From the NCBI GenBank assembly GCA_037903475.1, contig JBAJFG010000452.1, positions 310,001 to 374,000 of the forward strand: 64,000 nt of DNA. The letters are read 5' to 3'. The position numbers and the translations under genes were made by a program. Numbering within the stretch: position 1 is the stretch's first letter; each line of letters begins with the position of its first letter. The DNA is from Ancylostoma caninum. Its lineage: Eukaryota > Nematoda > Chromadorea > Rhabditida > Ancylostomatidae. The notes under the pieces are model-generated. The model saw only the letters and a program-made list of their open reading frames with translations. It was not told where the DNA came from and did no database searches. Of this stretch, positions 24,810-37,274 are shown one piece after another.

Positions 24810-26034
24810 TTGCGCAGTAGCAATGTACGGAACAGTATAGCCCCTCTGGTGGAGCTTTGTTAATAACTTCTCTCAATTTTGAAACACGGGACAATAACCA
24901 CCTCGAAAGGATGTGTGCATGCCGTCAGGCCGTAGCAGTAGGATTCACTGGGTTTCCTCATTTGGGATATCTTCTTTGCGCACCTATCATTTAGGTCTCA
25001 TGGGACTATGCTGCCTGAGAATCCGTGTGTTTTAGGAAGCAGTACAATCAAATACACAGGATGAACGAACGAAGAACTTGTCATTATAGGCTGTTGTGAC
25101 AATTCCTGAAACCAGTTGTGCAATTGATCGAACTTTCTGAGTATTTCCTAACTTTCTCCCACTCGAGATTCACGAAGAGTGCGGGTGCACTGATGACGGA
25201 CAGATGTGCTGGGGCCTGGCAGATCAGAAAAACATCAGGATAAGTGTCCACCGATCGAGAAAGAGTCCGTCGTGGCCGAATAGTGGAGAAAACGGCAGGA
25301 TTCGGTTCGGATCCATCGATGGGGAAAGGGTCCGCCATAGCCCAGTATTGGAAGAACGGCAGGATATGGCTCCATCGATGGTCCGCCGTGGCCAAATAAT
25401 GAGAGAAAATTTCAGAATAATGTGTCCATGAATGGAGAGTGGGTCTGCCTGGCCCACTCTTGGGGAAACCTCCACGACGCCCATCTGCCGATAAAATAGG
25501 AGCACACTACTCGCTCATTCGCGTCTCATCGACCGCCTTTCCTTCTTCCCTGTGTATTGAAGCAGATGCTCATCAGTTGGACTATCTCAGTAACGCGAAG
25601 CTTGAATCATTTGAGGTGATTATTCGCACGGCATTGGTTACGCTGTATTGTTCACAAGTACTAAAGCCATGTGAAAGATGCTACTGTGCAGAGTTGGGAG
25701 CGGCTGTTCATTACCGGTCAACAAGCATGTAAGAAATGTGACAAAAAAAGGGTAGATGATATTACTGCATCAGAAATTAGCTTTACATGTAGATACGTGA
25801 TTAAAAATTTGCAGGCAAGGCTAGGATCGCGAGATGTCTCGAAGACCGATTTTGGCGAAGCGGCCAGACTCGTAGAGTATACGCAAGTCATAGGGAGAAT
25901 TTCGTATTTGAGCTCAGCTAATGATTAGTTTTGCTTATTTGCTAATTTTCTAAGCACTTCACATGTGTGAAGCTTCTGCGCATTACTCAAGTGGCTGCCC
26001 CATCCCACTTTCTAGCCTCCCGATAGGGCGCTAA
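24810..26034 (+). mobile_element. Helitron-like non-autonomous element, copy 2
   Basis: The plus-strand right end is CTAGCCTCCCGATAGGGCGC then TAA|T, that is CTAA followed by T, obeying CTRR|T with a decayed hairpin at 26012-26034. It is colinear with copy 3 (53030-54235) over nearly its whole length, including GTAGCCCCTCTG/ATAGCCCCTCTG near the left end, the minisatellite and the right arm. It also matches the inverted right and left parts of copy 1. The left boundary is uncertain. No replication protein is encoded. Confidence 0.6.
25235..25490. repeat. Short minisatellite array inside Helitron-like copy 2
   Basis: About four units with GTCCACCGATCGAGAAAG.. and CCGTCGTGGCC.. reading, on this strand, as the complement of the unit in copies 1 and 4. 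The array is far shorter than theirs (about 0.25 kb against 1.1-1.4 kb). Confidence 0.75.
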
Positions 26035-28285
26035 TTTTAGAAAGTGTCATTTTTGAACGGTGAACATGAACAAGCAAGTGTTTAGAAAATAATTTTGAAG
26101 GTGAAAAAAAAAACTTCTGAAGAGAAAAAGCTCCAGCTGGATGGAGAACGAATGGTCAACTCCATCGTTGGCATATTTCTTGGAAAACGCATTTTGAATC
26201 GAGTTACAGGAAAATCCCTCAAATTAGGCCATTTATCACTAAATTTTCGCGGTTTTTTCGGTTCCGCTAGTATAGCTACAAATATGACTCCTTCCCCAGA
26301 TATTCTTGTTTGGCCTGACTGTTGAGTTGAGCTGGTTAACCTTCCTTTCAAGTTTGCCGGAACATGTGAAAAAGTACTGCAACATCCGTATAATCAAAAC
26401 CAGGAAGTATATGTATGCTGTAGTAAAATCTCTAGCATAGCATGCTCTGACAAGAAACAGCTTGAATGTTGCAGCATTGCGAAATCAGAATCTAAATACC
26501 TTGAAGAACTATATCATCGTGATTGCTCTCTGTCAACCGCCCCAAAAGCCAAGCGTCATCCATGATTACTCGACAGGGCATCAGAGATCATATCTCTCGC
26601 AAAAGACGAACACAAACTACGTAGGTACTATTTTTGGGACAGGCACGAGAAAATCGCAGGAAAGTTAGTGAAGAAAAGCAAGGCACGAATTCAAACAACA
26701 GCATACACTAGCTGAAACGGAAGAATTCAGGAGTCTCTCTCTGGATATAACGTGCCTAAGAAAGGAGGAAAGCGGGACGAGCTGTAAATGGCCTACCTCG
26801 GCATCATCAACGATTTTATGTTTTATTTATGCCCTTCAAATGCGCCTTTAACAGGAGTTTTTAAAAATTCGAGAACAGAACAAACTCAGAACAACGAAAT
26901 GAGTTCTGCCGGCAACATTTGAATGTTAACGTACATGCAAATTGCTGCTCGAAATGACAGGAAATTTCATATTTACAATTTAGAATATGTGTCATATGTG
27001 TCATATTTGAATTTAGCACATAAATACTTTTCATGTTTTCCCCTTACTGAGACCTTTCTGGTTCACTCTTCGAAGATGTTATCGAAAAGACGAAGAGGTG
27101 AAAACAGGAAAAAATGGGAAAGACGGAGACTTTTTGTGCACTTTCTGAGGAACTCAGCGACGGGGGCTAAAAATAACAGTAAATAAATTGGACAAATGAA
27201 TCATAAATGAATCAGAAGAAACAGAATGTAAAATTCCACTCCAAAGTGGACCACAATCCAAGCACAACCCAGCTGCAACAGTTGTGGATGGCTTTCCTAT
27301 CCAGCAGAATTCCTTGATGGGTGGGGTAGGCGGACAGAAAGTCTTTTTCCTTGATTTTCCTCCACCGTTCTGCGTTTTACATCTGCATTTTATAGGAGTG
27401 CTCTCGAGCCTTTTGTTTTCTCTCAAATCCATTGATTACTTTTATTTTTTCGTTGCTCATCATAGTGACCGTTGACAGTACTGTTTCCTATATAGTGTAA
27501 ACGTTGATGAATTCTAATGGTACATCCATCCCTTGAAGAAGTGCGGCTTTCTATCCATCTGGTCTATTTCGTTGGTACATGTCAATGTCGCCTTCAAAGT
27601 GAGGCTGATGGTTCTGTATGGGTGGTGTGAACCAGCTATCTCTTTGATGGGCTGTTTCGAATGCCTTACCATTGATAGCCAGTGTATTCTGTATATTCTT
27701 CCTCTCCAACTTCATTCTGGTTCCTCTCGTAAAGCTCGTTCCTCGTCAGTTTTGCTGCGCTCTCTGCTTCATGCCTTGCTCATAACATTCTGAGTCCAGT
27801 GGAACCCTTTGCAATTATTGATATCTCTTCCATGTCCAGGCACCTTGGAAGTGATGTGCGGAGGAGACTGAAAGTGGTACTCCACCCGCCAGGGTACGCA
27901 TGGAACTCAGACCTTTCGCCTTGGTGTCCTTGCTCCCTTTCCATCGTTCAAAAGTGGGCCTCAGCTTAGTCTGAGCCTCACACCATGGTTATCTTGGTAA
28001 TGGACAATACGTTTCGCTAGGGTTCTGTCCGACTTAATCTATGTCTTAGTGGTGCAAGCTTTGTAAGCAGTTAGCCCAGTGGACTAGATTGGTGTTGCAT
28101 TTCAGCGAGGGAATGATGCTAGTTGGAGAAGCAATCCTTATCGAGTTGAGTTTAAAAAGTGTTGTTGTTGCATTCCTTCTATGTGTCCTATCGAATTGTT
28201 TTCATTATTTTCCTATTTAACAGTTTTGACTAGATTGTTCTCAGTTATCACGAAGTTTTTTTTGTATTAGGAATACCATGAGTGT
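26035..28285. other. Non-genic stretch, no recognised feature
   Basis: AT-rich. Open frames below 100 codons, with no motif or splice pairing that I would trust. Confidence 0.35.
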
Positions 28286-28320
28286 ATTTAAAAATAAAAA
28301 AATAAAGTAAATAAATAAAC
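28286..28320 (+). repeat. A-rich tail, possible LINE 3' end
   Basis: TTTAAAAATAAAAAAATAAA followed by GTAAATAAATAAAC is compatible with a retroelement tail on the plus strand. The upstream sequence is not recognisable as LINE. Confidence 0.35.
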
Positions 28321-28685
28321 CTTTTCTTTCTACTCTAAACCTCACAAAGCACTTTTTTCTTTTTTTTTCCGCTCATCAAATGAAGTTTTGCCCGAGTGAG
28401 CAGCTACAAAATCCCGTCAACCAAAACGTTTACTAGCACCAGTGTCTCTGGCAACCATGTGTAAGCGGCAAAACTCCTTCTAAAGGGGTATTATCTCAAT
28501 GCCACGGAGTTATGCCACTTTCTGGGAATCATATAGAAGCTCAAATGCTTAAGCGGATGGTAGTTTCGAAGCTCTGGATCTCCGCTTCTTCTCTTCCCAT
28601 CCACATTTGAAGAGAGCTGCATCATCACTTTACAGAACTTCTTTGGCTCCTTAGTCGTGATTATGGCAAAGAACATGAGTGTAGC

Positions 28686-28742
28686 CATTCATTCATTCAT
28701 TCATTCATTCATTCATTCATTCATTCATTCATTCATTCATTC
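28686..28742. repeat. (ATTC)n tetranucleotide microsatellite
   Basis: About fourteen perfect CATT units, followed to about 28810 by degenerate copies mixed with TTTC and GTTC. Confidence 0.95.
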
Positions 28743-28981
28743 TTTCATTCGTTCCATCTCTTTTTCTTTCTTTCATCCACACTATCAGTCATTCATGCGT
28801 TCATTCATTCAGTTGCTTCCCTTTCAGAGGGAACAAAGATGACAAATGTCCTATTGTTCTCATCTCTTCCCAGAATTCAGCGATAATCATGGGCTAGAGG
28901 GTAACAAGTTTAGGGTAACTCACGGATGGGATATCTGGAGTTCATTCATCTGAAAGATTCACTTCCTGGAATTGATACTTG

Positions 28982-29031
28982 TCGCTAACTCTGCAGCATA
29001 GAGCGAAAGACAAGTGCGGCAGAGTTAGCGA
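28982..29031. repeat. Perfect 13-bp inverted repeat
   Basis: TCGCTAACTCTGC at 28982-28994 pairs with GCAGAGTTAGCGA at 29019-29031 across a 24-nt loop. Function unknown. Confidence 0.8.
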
Positions 29032-31476
29032 GTACGTTGAAGCGCTATTTTCATAAAAAAAGGATGAAAATCTTCAGATTTCTGCTCAGGTTACAGGAAG
29101 ATCCAGCCGTGATGCAAGTTGCAACTAATGCAATTTGAGAGGGCTTTGTATTTACGTATGCTAGGTGAATTGAGTCGTTTTGTGAATCCGGGCCAGTTTT
29201 TACAAGAAAAACCCACCAACTTGGGATCAAATGCTGGAAAACCATGGAACCAAAGAACAGGGCTCGAAGTAACCCTTAATCCGTCCACCCAATGGTGAGC
29301 TGAGCGGTTAGACAAATTTTTGTACACGAATTCACCTCGAAGTGACCTTCGATTAACCTGCCAGGTCGCTGTGAATTTTCAAATTGCGAGAAATTTCTTC
29401 TTTCCCTGGGTGAAGGGAAAGGGATTAACTAGGGGCCAAGTTTCGAGTTAATGATAAGTGGGAACGGATGGGGTATTCAACCCAATAAAAATCTGGAATC
29501 CATCTATTCTGATTGAAAAGCAAAAGAAATTTCCTTTTTTCCTTTGCTTTAAATGGAGTACATAGACCAGTTTGCGCCAGCACCCCAAAGAATAACCGAC
29601 ATATCTAACATCAGAGTGCCTGCGGATAAGCGAGACGAACTCGGGATATAATTTCAAGCTTGTTTTTCTTGCGTTCTACTGATTTCTCGGTCATTTCAGG
29701 AATCGTTCTGCATGAACGAAATGAACGTCACATTTTGTGGCGATTGTTTCAACGTCACTAGACGTCTGGGGTGCGTTGGTGTATACGTACGGAGCTCTCG
29801 TTTTCGGTGAAGTTCCAGAGTTGGTCTTAAAATATAATTGACAAGTAAAGCAGCCACGACATACTTGTCGAATATATGGACTTCTTTGAGAACGTTGGAC
29901 CTTCTGCGCATTTCGCAGCGTAAGCACTGGAGGGTCACTATCTTTTGAGCGTCGTTTTCTTCTCGAACATCCAATACCTCAGAGCTAGATCACTGCATTT
30001 GAGTTGGAGAACGAGTTTACATACACTAGTCCAAGGAAAGAGTTGCTGAGAAAAAAAAAAGAACAGAAAATAGCATCGATACCGCTCCTATTCAATCTAC
30101 TCACTCCATCGGCAGTATTGATGAACGCGCCTGGGTAGATTCTAGGCATCGCGATCGTCCAGGGAGGTTTTTTTTTCGCGTTAAATTTGATGGATTTCAC
30201 AGTCATAATTAATTTCGGCAGTAGTTTAATGATATCATTTCACCGCAAAATCTACCTGCTCTGAGCGGAAAACTCGTCCATTTTGAACGATTGAAAAAGT
30301 ATTCTCGGGAACATTCATGAAATCCGCTACAGGTTATTCTTCACCGTTATTTGTTCCCAGCTGGTAGAGATCGCAAAAGTGTGGAATGCTATTGCTGTAA
30401 CACTACACGTTACAGAAGTTTTTACGGTTGAAAAGTCGAAGGAATTTGCAGGAACCGACAGCCTTACTGCTTATCGGTGTAGGGACTACTACGTGATATT
30501 TCCATTTATTTAATTATTTAATTTAATTTTTTGAATTTTAGTCTATTTCACTTCCTTAATTCGAAGTTGGAATATGGTAGAGTTATTTATTTGTTTGATT
30601 AAACTCCAAGCTACATATGCTGCTCAAAAGATGCAGAAGCCGAATACAGTCTGTTCCTGAAAGCCCTGACCAAACACGAACACATCTCGCTGATCATCCA
30701 CGACGATGGTGTGCTACAGTGCTATCTAAGGACCCTATTAAGGACAAGTTGCCCTTTTCCCGTTCGTCTATGATGTCTAATACATACATTTCTAATGCCA
30801 TGTTAGGACATCTGTTGTTTGTTGGGCTGATATTTCATACCAAAGGGCTTCTTTCGCAGAACTGACCACGAAAAATGCAATACTACTGGCGAGTACGGTA
30901 AGTATGTACTCTAGGAATGCAACGAATTCTATCCATATGTAATGTAACTTTTTCGGATGACGCGATGTGGACTCGGGGTGATCTCCGCGTTCTCTTCTTT
31001 AACTCTCTACACGAATAAGAAACGGCTGAAATGTCCTTCCTGAAAACTGTAGAGTTGAGAGTTTTTCTTTATCTTTTGCGCTAATGTGGTATCGTGTTAG
31101 AATGTCGTTTGTGAGTTCCACACTTGCTCTGAAGTGGGAACAACAATTTTTCTCCCACAAAAACTCGCCAGCCGTTTTGTTAACCTTGTTGCAGTCAAGC
31201 TGTTTTTTGTTGCAAATAGCGAGGTATCTGAAAAGTACCGCTGTTCTGCGACAAATGAAGGCTGAGTCGAGCATGGGAATTTCGACGGGTGAGCAGACAG
31301 ATGAATTCACGAGTGCATATAAAATGACCGAACTTTGGATCTGCGGCATAATTTAGGCCTTTGCATTTAGAAATGCTAGACCTCGCACATATGTACTGCT
31401 ATACGAACGTACACCATTTATGAAAGGTGGCGCAGGGACAGCAAAGAAGCTGCGCGGGGCCAGAGATAATTTTTTT
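29032..31476. other. Anonymous stretch with a weak two-exon candidate
   Basis: No firm gene. On the minus strand an ATG at 30206 opens 34 codons ending at the donor GGA|GTGAGT (30105/30104), and a phase-compatible open block lies at 29696-29977. The acceptor is poor (CTGAG|G) and I do not recognise the product. An AT-rich tract lies at 30500-30560. Confidence 0.2.
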
Positions 31477-31661
31477 CCTATCTTGGAGCCTGGTACTAGT
31501 TACAACTGATATTTTATTGCAACTGACTGAAAACATCCACGCCACGTTAACTGCATGCCAGAAGCCAGCTCCAGAAAACCATGCAGTTAACGAGGCGAAG
31601 GGATTTTCAGTCAGTTGCAATAAAATATCAGTTGTAACTCGTACCAGGCTTTAAGACAGGG
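31477..31661. mobile_element. Young foldback element, about 80-bp arms
   Basis: The left arm (31477-31558) contains AGTTACAACTGATATTTTAT then TGCAACTGACTGAAAA. The right arm (31581-31661) is its inverse with only a handful of mismatches, the outer 50 bases being almost identical. The loop is about 22 nt. No open frame. Either a MITE/foldback or a source of a long hairpin transcript. No target duplication is clear. Confidence 0.85.
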
Positions 31662-31799
31662 ATAAATTACGTATATTGCCCGGTTTTTATGGGCTTTTGA
31701 AGAATTGGCTAGGGATAGTTGATGCTCATATGAACGCATTAATTCTTCAGTCAAATATCATTCGGTATCACTGGCAATCACTCAGTACCACTGGCCTTC

Positions 31800-31880
31800 A
31801 AGGGGGGGGGGGTTGGAGGGGCGAGAAGGAAAGTGGTAACTACGCCACTCGGCGGACCCAGATGGAATAAAAAATGCCAG
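31800..31880. mobile_element. hAT-like MITE fragment
   Basis: A G10 run, then GGAGGGGCGAGAAGGAAAGT, then CTCGGCGGACCCAGATGGAA, matching the left part of the elements at 8655 and 11534. Only one end is recognisable. Confidence 0.45.
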
Positions 31881-34800
31881 AAATACTAATCTAGGGAAAG
31901 CAGTGGAAAGCAGTGGGACCAGTAACAATAGCAGTGCAATAAGGTGAGTAGCCAAATACTTCACTTCTGAGAAGCCACGCTCCCGACTGTCACAACGCGA
32001 AGCGATTGCTATGATTCGACTTGCTCCCGCAAGGTAAGGTGGACATGGCTACCATAGTGGTAGGCCAGGTCTGAAAAGTAAGACTAACACGGCTACCATA
32101 TGGGAAGGCAAGGTCTGCGAACGCAAAGGAACCACTGTTGAAAAACGACAGAAACGGAAAATTGCTCCACTCCACCTATTTTACATGCCGATTTTCCTAC
32201 TTTTTCCTGTTCTGGACTAGCGGAACTGTCCTGCATTTTATTAACTTGCAATTCATACTCTCCTGCCTCATCACTCTCTGATCACTACCTCGTTCAACCC
32301 CTCAGTTACTTCTTGAACTGAAAAGAGCCAGTTAGTTTTGCCCATTTCAAAGCAGGAGTCCCTTTGTATACAGCAGCTTGGGCAATTCTCAGAAAAGCGA
32401 ATCGGCGTTCGACTCATGCGCTATAATGTTTGGTAATGTTTTAGATTCGAGAAGTACATAGTCAGTTCGCTGGGAAAAACCCTCTCAAAAGTTAGAGATC
32501 AAAGTCTGACATGGATGCCGTTTCTCTCATTACTTTCTCCTCAACTTAATACTTGGCCTATGGCAAAGTACATCACAGCGACGCTGTCTCCGAGACCATT
32601 CACCACCAAAAGTAACTGCTACGAACAAACAACGACTAACACTGGTATGGGGAAAATTTCCGAATTCTCCGGGAAAATTTCGTTCAAAAACGTACGTATA
32701 ACAGGCCTGAGATGCTCCCAAATCCAAGAAAGGAAGGAATGCTGAGCGGCATTGTTTTCCTCTTCGCGTTCCCGTCAATTTACTATTCAATGTAATTCGA
32801 GCGCTGACCAAAATTAATCAAGCAAATGATTACGTAAGGCACCGACTAGTGAAGAGCCAGAAGAGGCCGTTGTTGTTTACAAAAATGGGAACTATATGAC
32901 GTCCTCATTCCTAAGTTTGGAAAGTGATCTTAGCCCTAGAAACTTCTGAGGACTCACGAGAGGAGTTTGTTCCAGAAATCAGAGCGACAATTCACCTCGC
33001 AGTCGGGATTTTATGGATTATGAATGTGGTTGTAATTGGCACTTCCGCGCTTATGACGCAATCGGAATGTTGATGGGAGTATGAATTAAGAGGTCGATGA
33101 GCAAAGTTGACACAGCGTTCGGGACAACAAAGTTTGAGGTTGAGGACCACATCCGAGGCGTGTAAAAAGAGAGAAGTGCATAGCTTAGCCCGTTCCAAAC
33201 GCGGAGGTAAGCAAGTAGTTCATTCGCCTTTGCACGCGTTTCTTGCTACAATCTCCAATAGCTATGCACTTTCTAGCCAACTATCTCTCTTCTTGAAACA
33301 AACTATGTGTAAGGTATTAAACAATATAGGTCCTCAGAGAGGATAATGCTCTGCTTCAGAGCTAACGAGGTTAGTAGGTGGGTCTTTATTAAAAGTGTAA
33401 GCGAGCTAACACCGGATCTTCTATTCTGCTCATGAAGCACATTGTAAAAATTGGTGCTGGTTTTTGATCTTTGAAAGTACTGTCCAGACCGGCTGAAAAC
33501 ATTACAATTTCGGAATGGCTTGATTAATGCAATTATGCGCGCTACACTCATACCGTACTTCTCACTGGTCGAAGCGCGTATCCTCACCATCTCCAATACC
33601 GTTTGTAGCGCTGCGCTATTCTGACTACTTGCGTACATGAAAATCGCATTGAATGACACGATGAGACAGGTTTGATCGAATTTAATTTTGCTTTCATTAG
33701 ATGTTCAGGGGATTGATGAGTGTTTGACAAGTGGGAATTCACCTTTGCTGACTATCTCCTACACAAGTGCTTATAAGCCTTACCGCAAAAGTATCCCAAG
33801 AAATGGATGCCATACCATTCCAAGAAGTTAGTGAGCTTTAAAAGGCTGTATGATATCGGATATCGTTAGAGGACCAATGAATCTTTCATCAAGACCTGCT
33901 GATATTCCAGTTTGAACCCATCGAATATTCCCCATTATAGCATCTGTATAAAATATCCTGAGAGGAGTACTTCGAAACATAAATAACCAGTTTCTGCAAT
34001 GTTTCTCCAAGCAGCAATGAAATTTTTGACTTCGCAAAATAACCATAACTTGAAAAGGCCGGTACACCAAACACTTGCATTCCGGTCTATGCACCATAAA
34101 TTTGCTTCTTACGCAGTCGCCACCTGATTTATTAGAACCGAGGGACAACAAATACAGTGAAGAATATAAATATTTTTAAATATATTGAACAGGGTTTCAG
34201 TTGTTTACAAAGATGAAAGCAAAAGTTGTTGTTTACAAAGATAAACGCGCATGATAAGTGCTGAATGAAAAAGAAGCTTGACCTTGACTACAAAGTACTC
34301 GCGGATCACCGTGATAATCATGTGAGTCTACAGAAGCGTTTAAAATCCTCTCTTTCCTCTATTTTTCATCGGAGTACAATGGGCCAAGTTGTGAGGGCTG
34401 TAGCACGTGCATTGACACATGAAAACTCAGTATATAAAAGCAATGGAAGCAACAGTATCTTCAGTCGGCAGTTGTTTCGTTAGGGAGATCGGTCATTAGC
34501 AGAGCTTTGCAGCGTTAAGAAGCTGATTAAGAATGAACTTCGGAAAGGACGGAGTAACTGATCGAAATGCTGATGAATAACCGTGAGTTTCTAGAAATAC
34601 GTAGGAGCTCGGATTTGAGAATTCTCGCGGGTGCTAGCTTTAAGTGAGCCAGCATACGTTACCTGCTAAAAGTGACGATTTCGAGTGAAATGATGTTGTT
34701 CTCATAACGAACACACAAACAAGCTGTAAGCAAGGATAGCAAGAATAGCATAAATAAGTGGTGGGACTGTTGCGTTATTGCGAGTCTATGTCCGGAGGTT

Positions 34801-36285
34801 CATGTGATCAGTCCCCAATTTTAGATAAGAAAAAAGTAGGAAACGACATAGTGAAATTACGAGATTGTGAAGAATATCCACGCAATTAACTAGACGCTTA
34901 TTCGCTGTGGCAAGGATTGCAGCTTTTTTTCAAAAGCGAGTTTAACATTGAATAAGAGAGAGTATCTCCCTGAAAAAAAAACGCGCAGAAAGCAGGGAAA
35001 AAGGAGCAATCCAGTCCGACTACAAATCACTTGCAGACGTCAAAGTTGTGTCTACGATAGCATACTGATTTATTTACGTATTTATTTATTCAATATACCA
35101 ACTACGTTAGCACGCAACAGATTGCAGAGAAATCGTAAACACTGCCAACCGCGTCATTGGAACTACGAGCCTCCTAGAGAGGCTATTCGCAGATATAGGC
35201 ATCAAACTGTTGACGACTACGCAGGGACATTCATATTTCTCTTCTAGACTAGCGCACATCCAGGTAATCATTCCTGGGATGTAGCACCAAATATCGCAGA
35301 AGATGGCAGGATGCCAAATCTATAAAAAGAAAGGATAAGAATACTCACATTAATAAGGCACGTGTCTGCCAGCAATTCGCTTCCAGAAAATGCAGGAGCT
35401 CCGACACGCAGGTGTACAGGTTACCATTGTGAATCAAACTACTGAGTAGCCGACCGACTATATGTAAACATCGCAAATGATTTTTCGGGAAATCTCATGT
35501 GATGAAATACTAAAAGTAGAACATAAAAAGAAAGCTTCGGATTGGAGGTTCTGATGTTTGCTGTCGTGAGTGTAACAGAACCCTGCTTCACCTCGTAGAC
35601 TAGGCAACCCCGAAAATTCTCCACGATTTCTTATATCAGCAAAAAACATATGTTGCGTAGCAACATCTTCCAATGAGGCATCTGCTCCCTGCACGGAAGG
35701 TGAGAGAGGATCATTGACACTAATTTCAGATATAAACATTTCATTGCTGAGATGTTGCGCTATGGGTTTTGGACTGAATTCTGTGCCATGGGAAAAAAAC
35801 AGAAGGAATGGCGCTTCTTTTGGTTGACTGCTTCTGTCTCCAAACTTTGACGATGTACTATGCAGGTTGCACAACGGGGTGGAGGGTGGGGGGTGCTGTC
35901 GAGGTCAAAATTAGTTCGAGATGGTCACTTTGTTTTGCTTTCGTTATAGATTTATGCGCTGCTAAGCCCAGCCCAAGTTGCCGAAAAAAACTCAATTTTT
36001 TGCCTTAACTCCAAACTGGTAGCGTTTCTCTAGAATTAGTAACTTCGCTCTAGTCATTTGGCAACCTATGCGAAATCCGGCCCATGAGGTTTACGGACAC
36101 TGCCTTGATTGATATCTCTTTAGCTCTCCCTCATTTGCGGTGCTGTTGAACAATACTCGATATATCGGGAGCTCTCGCAAGTCACTGTATAGCGCTCATA
36201 CGCAGTCATTGCCTCTACGATATTCAGATGAAGTTGAATGCGTGGCGCGTCTTACGAACGGGGATTGATTAACGCCGACCACTTT
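31881..36285. other. Long anonymous stretch
   Basis: No recognised gene. Minus-strand frames at 33303-33659, 33828-34151 and 35458-35874 have protein-like stretches and some AG/GT sites, but neither a family nor a consistent exon chain could be seen. A short TTTATTTACGTATTTATTTA tract near 35069-35088 could be a minus-strand LINE tail. Confidence 0.25.
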
Positions 36286-36336
36286 ATCCCTTATCCTTTG
36301 TGCCTACATACCGTGCATGCACAAAGGATAAGGGAT
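36286..36336. repeat. Perfect 18-bp inverted repeat
   Basis: ATCCCTTATCCTTTGTGC at 36286-36303 pairs with its inverse at 36319-36336 across 15 nt. Just downstream AATAAACCATCGA is directly repeated about 30 bp apart. Confidence 0.9.
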
Positions 36337-36827
36337 GCATATAATAAACCATCGATGACCCTCTTGCAGGTAATAAACCATCGAAGAACACAAAACACTG
36401 AGCATGTAACACAAGGATAAATGTGGTCAGACACTGTATGTAGTGGACTTCATGAGCTATTCTTATGAACTCTAATCCGAATTCATAAAGAAAAAAAGGA
36501 AATTATTGCATTTTTGACTTCAGCTTTTCTTGGTGTATTTCATGTTCCTTCATATGCAGTCCTAAGATCCGAGATCAAAGGGGGGGGGGGGAGGGTAGCA
36601 GAAAACTGGTAAAACAGTTGATAAATAGGATCAGCGTTGCTTTGATAGAGACATAAACGACACCGTAAAAGATTATAGGTTTATGTTTTATTTACTGTGC
36701 GCGGAGCAATCAGAAGATCTGCTCTCTAGAACATTATGAGGATTTTATATGCAAAAGTGCCATCACAATGTATTTAAAATATGAGTGGGTGTTCTTCTGC
36801 AACTGGAATTTAAATGTAAGCGAACTA

Positions 36828-37274
36828 GAAAAGCGCTTGCATTCCAAAGCAAATCCTGCGTAATGATGGCGTCATTTCCAAGAATGGAATTGATTCGGCG
36901 ACTACTACAATATGATCGTATCGCATTTTGTTGAATGCGGCAAGAAACGTAGCTACAATCCGGTAAGCTGATTCCCGCAGAAGAAGTATGCAGCTGCAGA
37001 AGTGAGCTGAATCAGCCAAGTCTTCTGAAGAACATTGCAAATCTCCTACACTTGAATTGATTAGTGGAATGGCTTTCTGTCTATGGGTCTGCAATTCAGC
37101 AAGATGGGTGAAAGCCACTTGCTTCAACGTTCTGAATGCAGATCCTATAATCTTCATAAAGTCGCTCGCTAGGTAGAAACACTTTTCTGGTGAATGTGCT
37201 GCAGATTCACAGCACCAACTGTGCAGTGGGTCGAGACGAAGCCAGGGGGCATCTGTCGTCACAGTTGCTGCCAT
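36828..37274 (-). CDS. Open frame of 149 codons, unknown
   Basis: This is the longest frame outside recognised repeats. It starts at ATG 37274 and stops at 36825-36827. A possible acceptor, GAATCTGCAG, precedes 37197, so it might be a terminal exon. The second half (SSEDLADSAHFCSCILLLRE, then YRIVATFLAAFNKMRYDHIV) looks protein-like, with a hydrophobic patch. I do not recognise it. A frame of this length can occur by chance in 64 kb. Confidence 0.2.

Noticed and set aside
29696..30206. Two-exon minus-strand gene with donor GTGAGT at 30104
   Set aside because: The acceptor is weak, the product is unrecognised and phase agreement alone is weak evidence.
35458..35874. 138-codon minus-strand frame with possible acceptor and donor
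   Set aside because: Family not recognised, splice sites mediocre, no adjoining exon; not enough to annotate.
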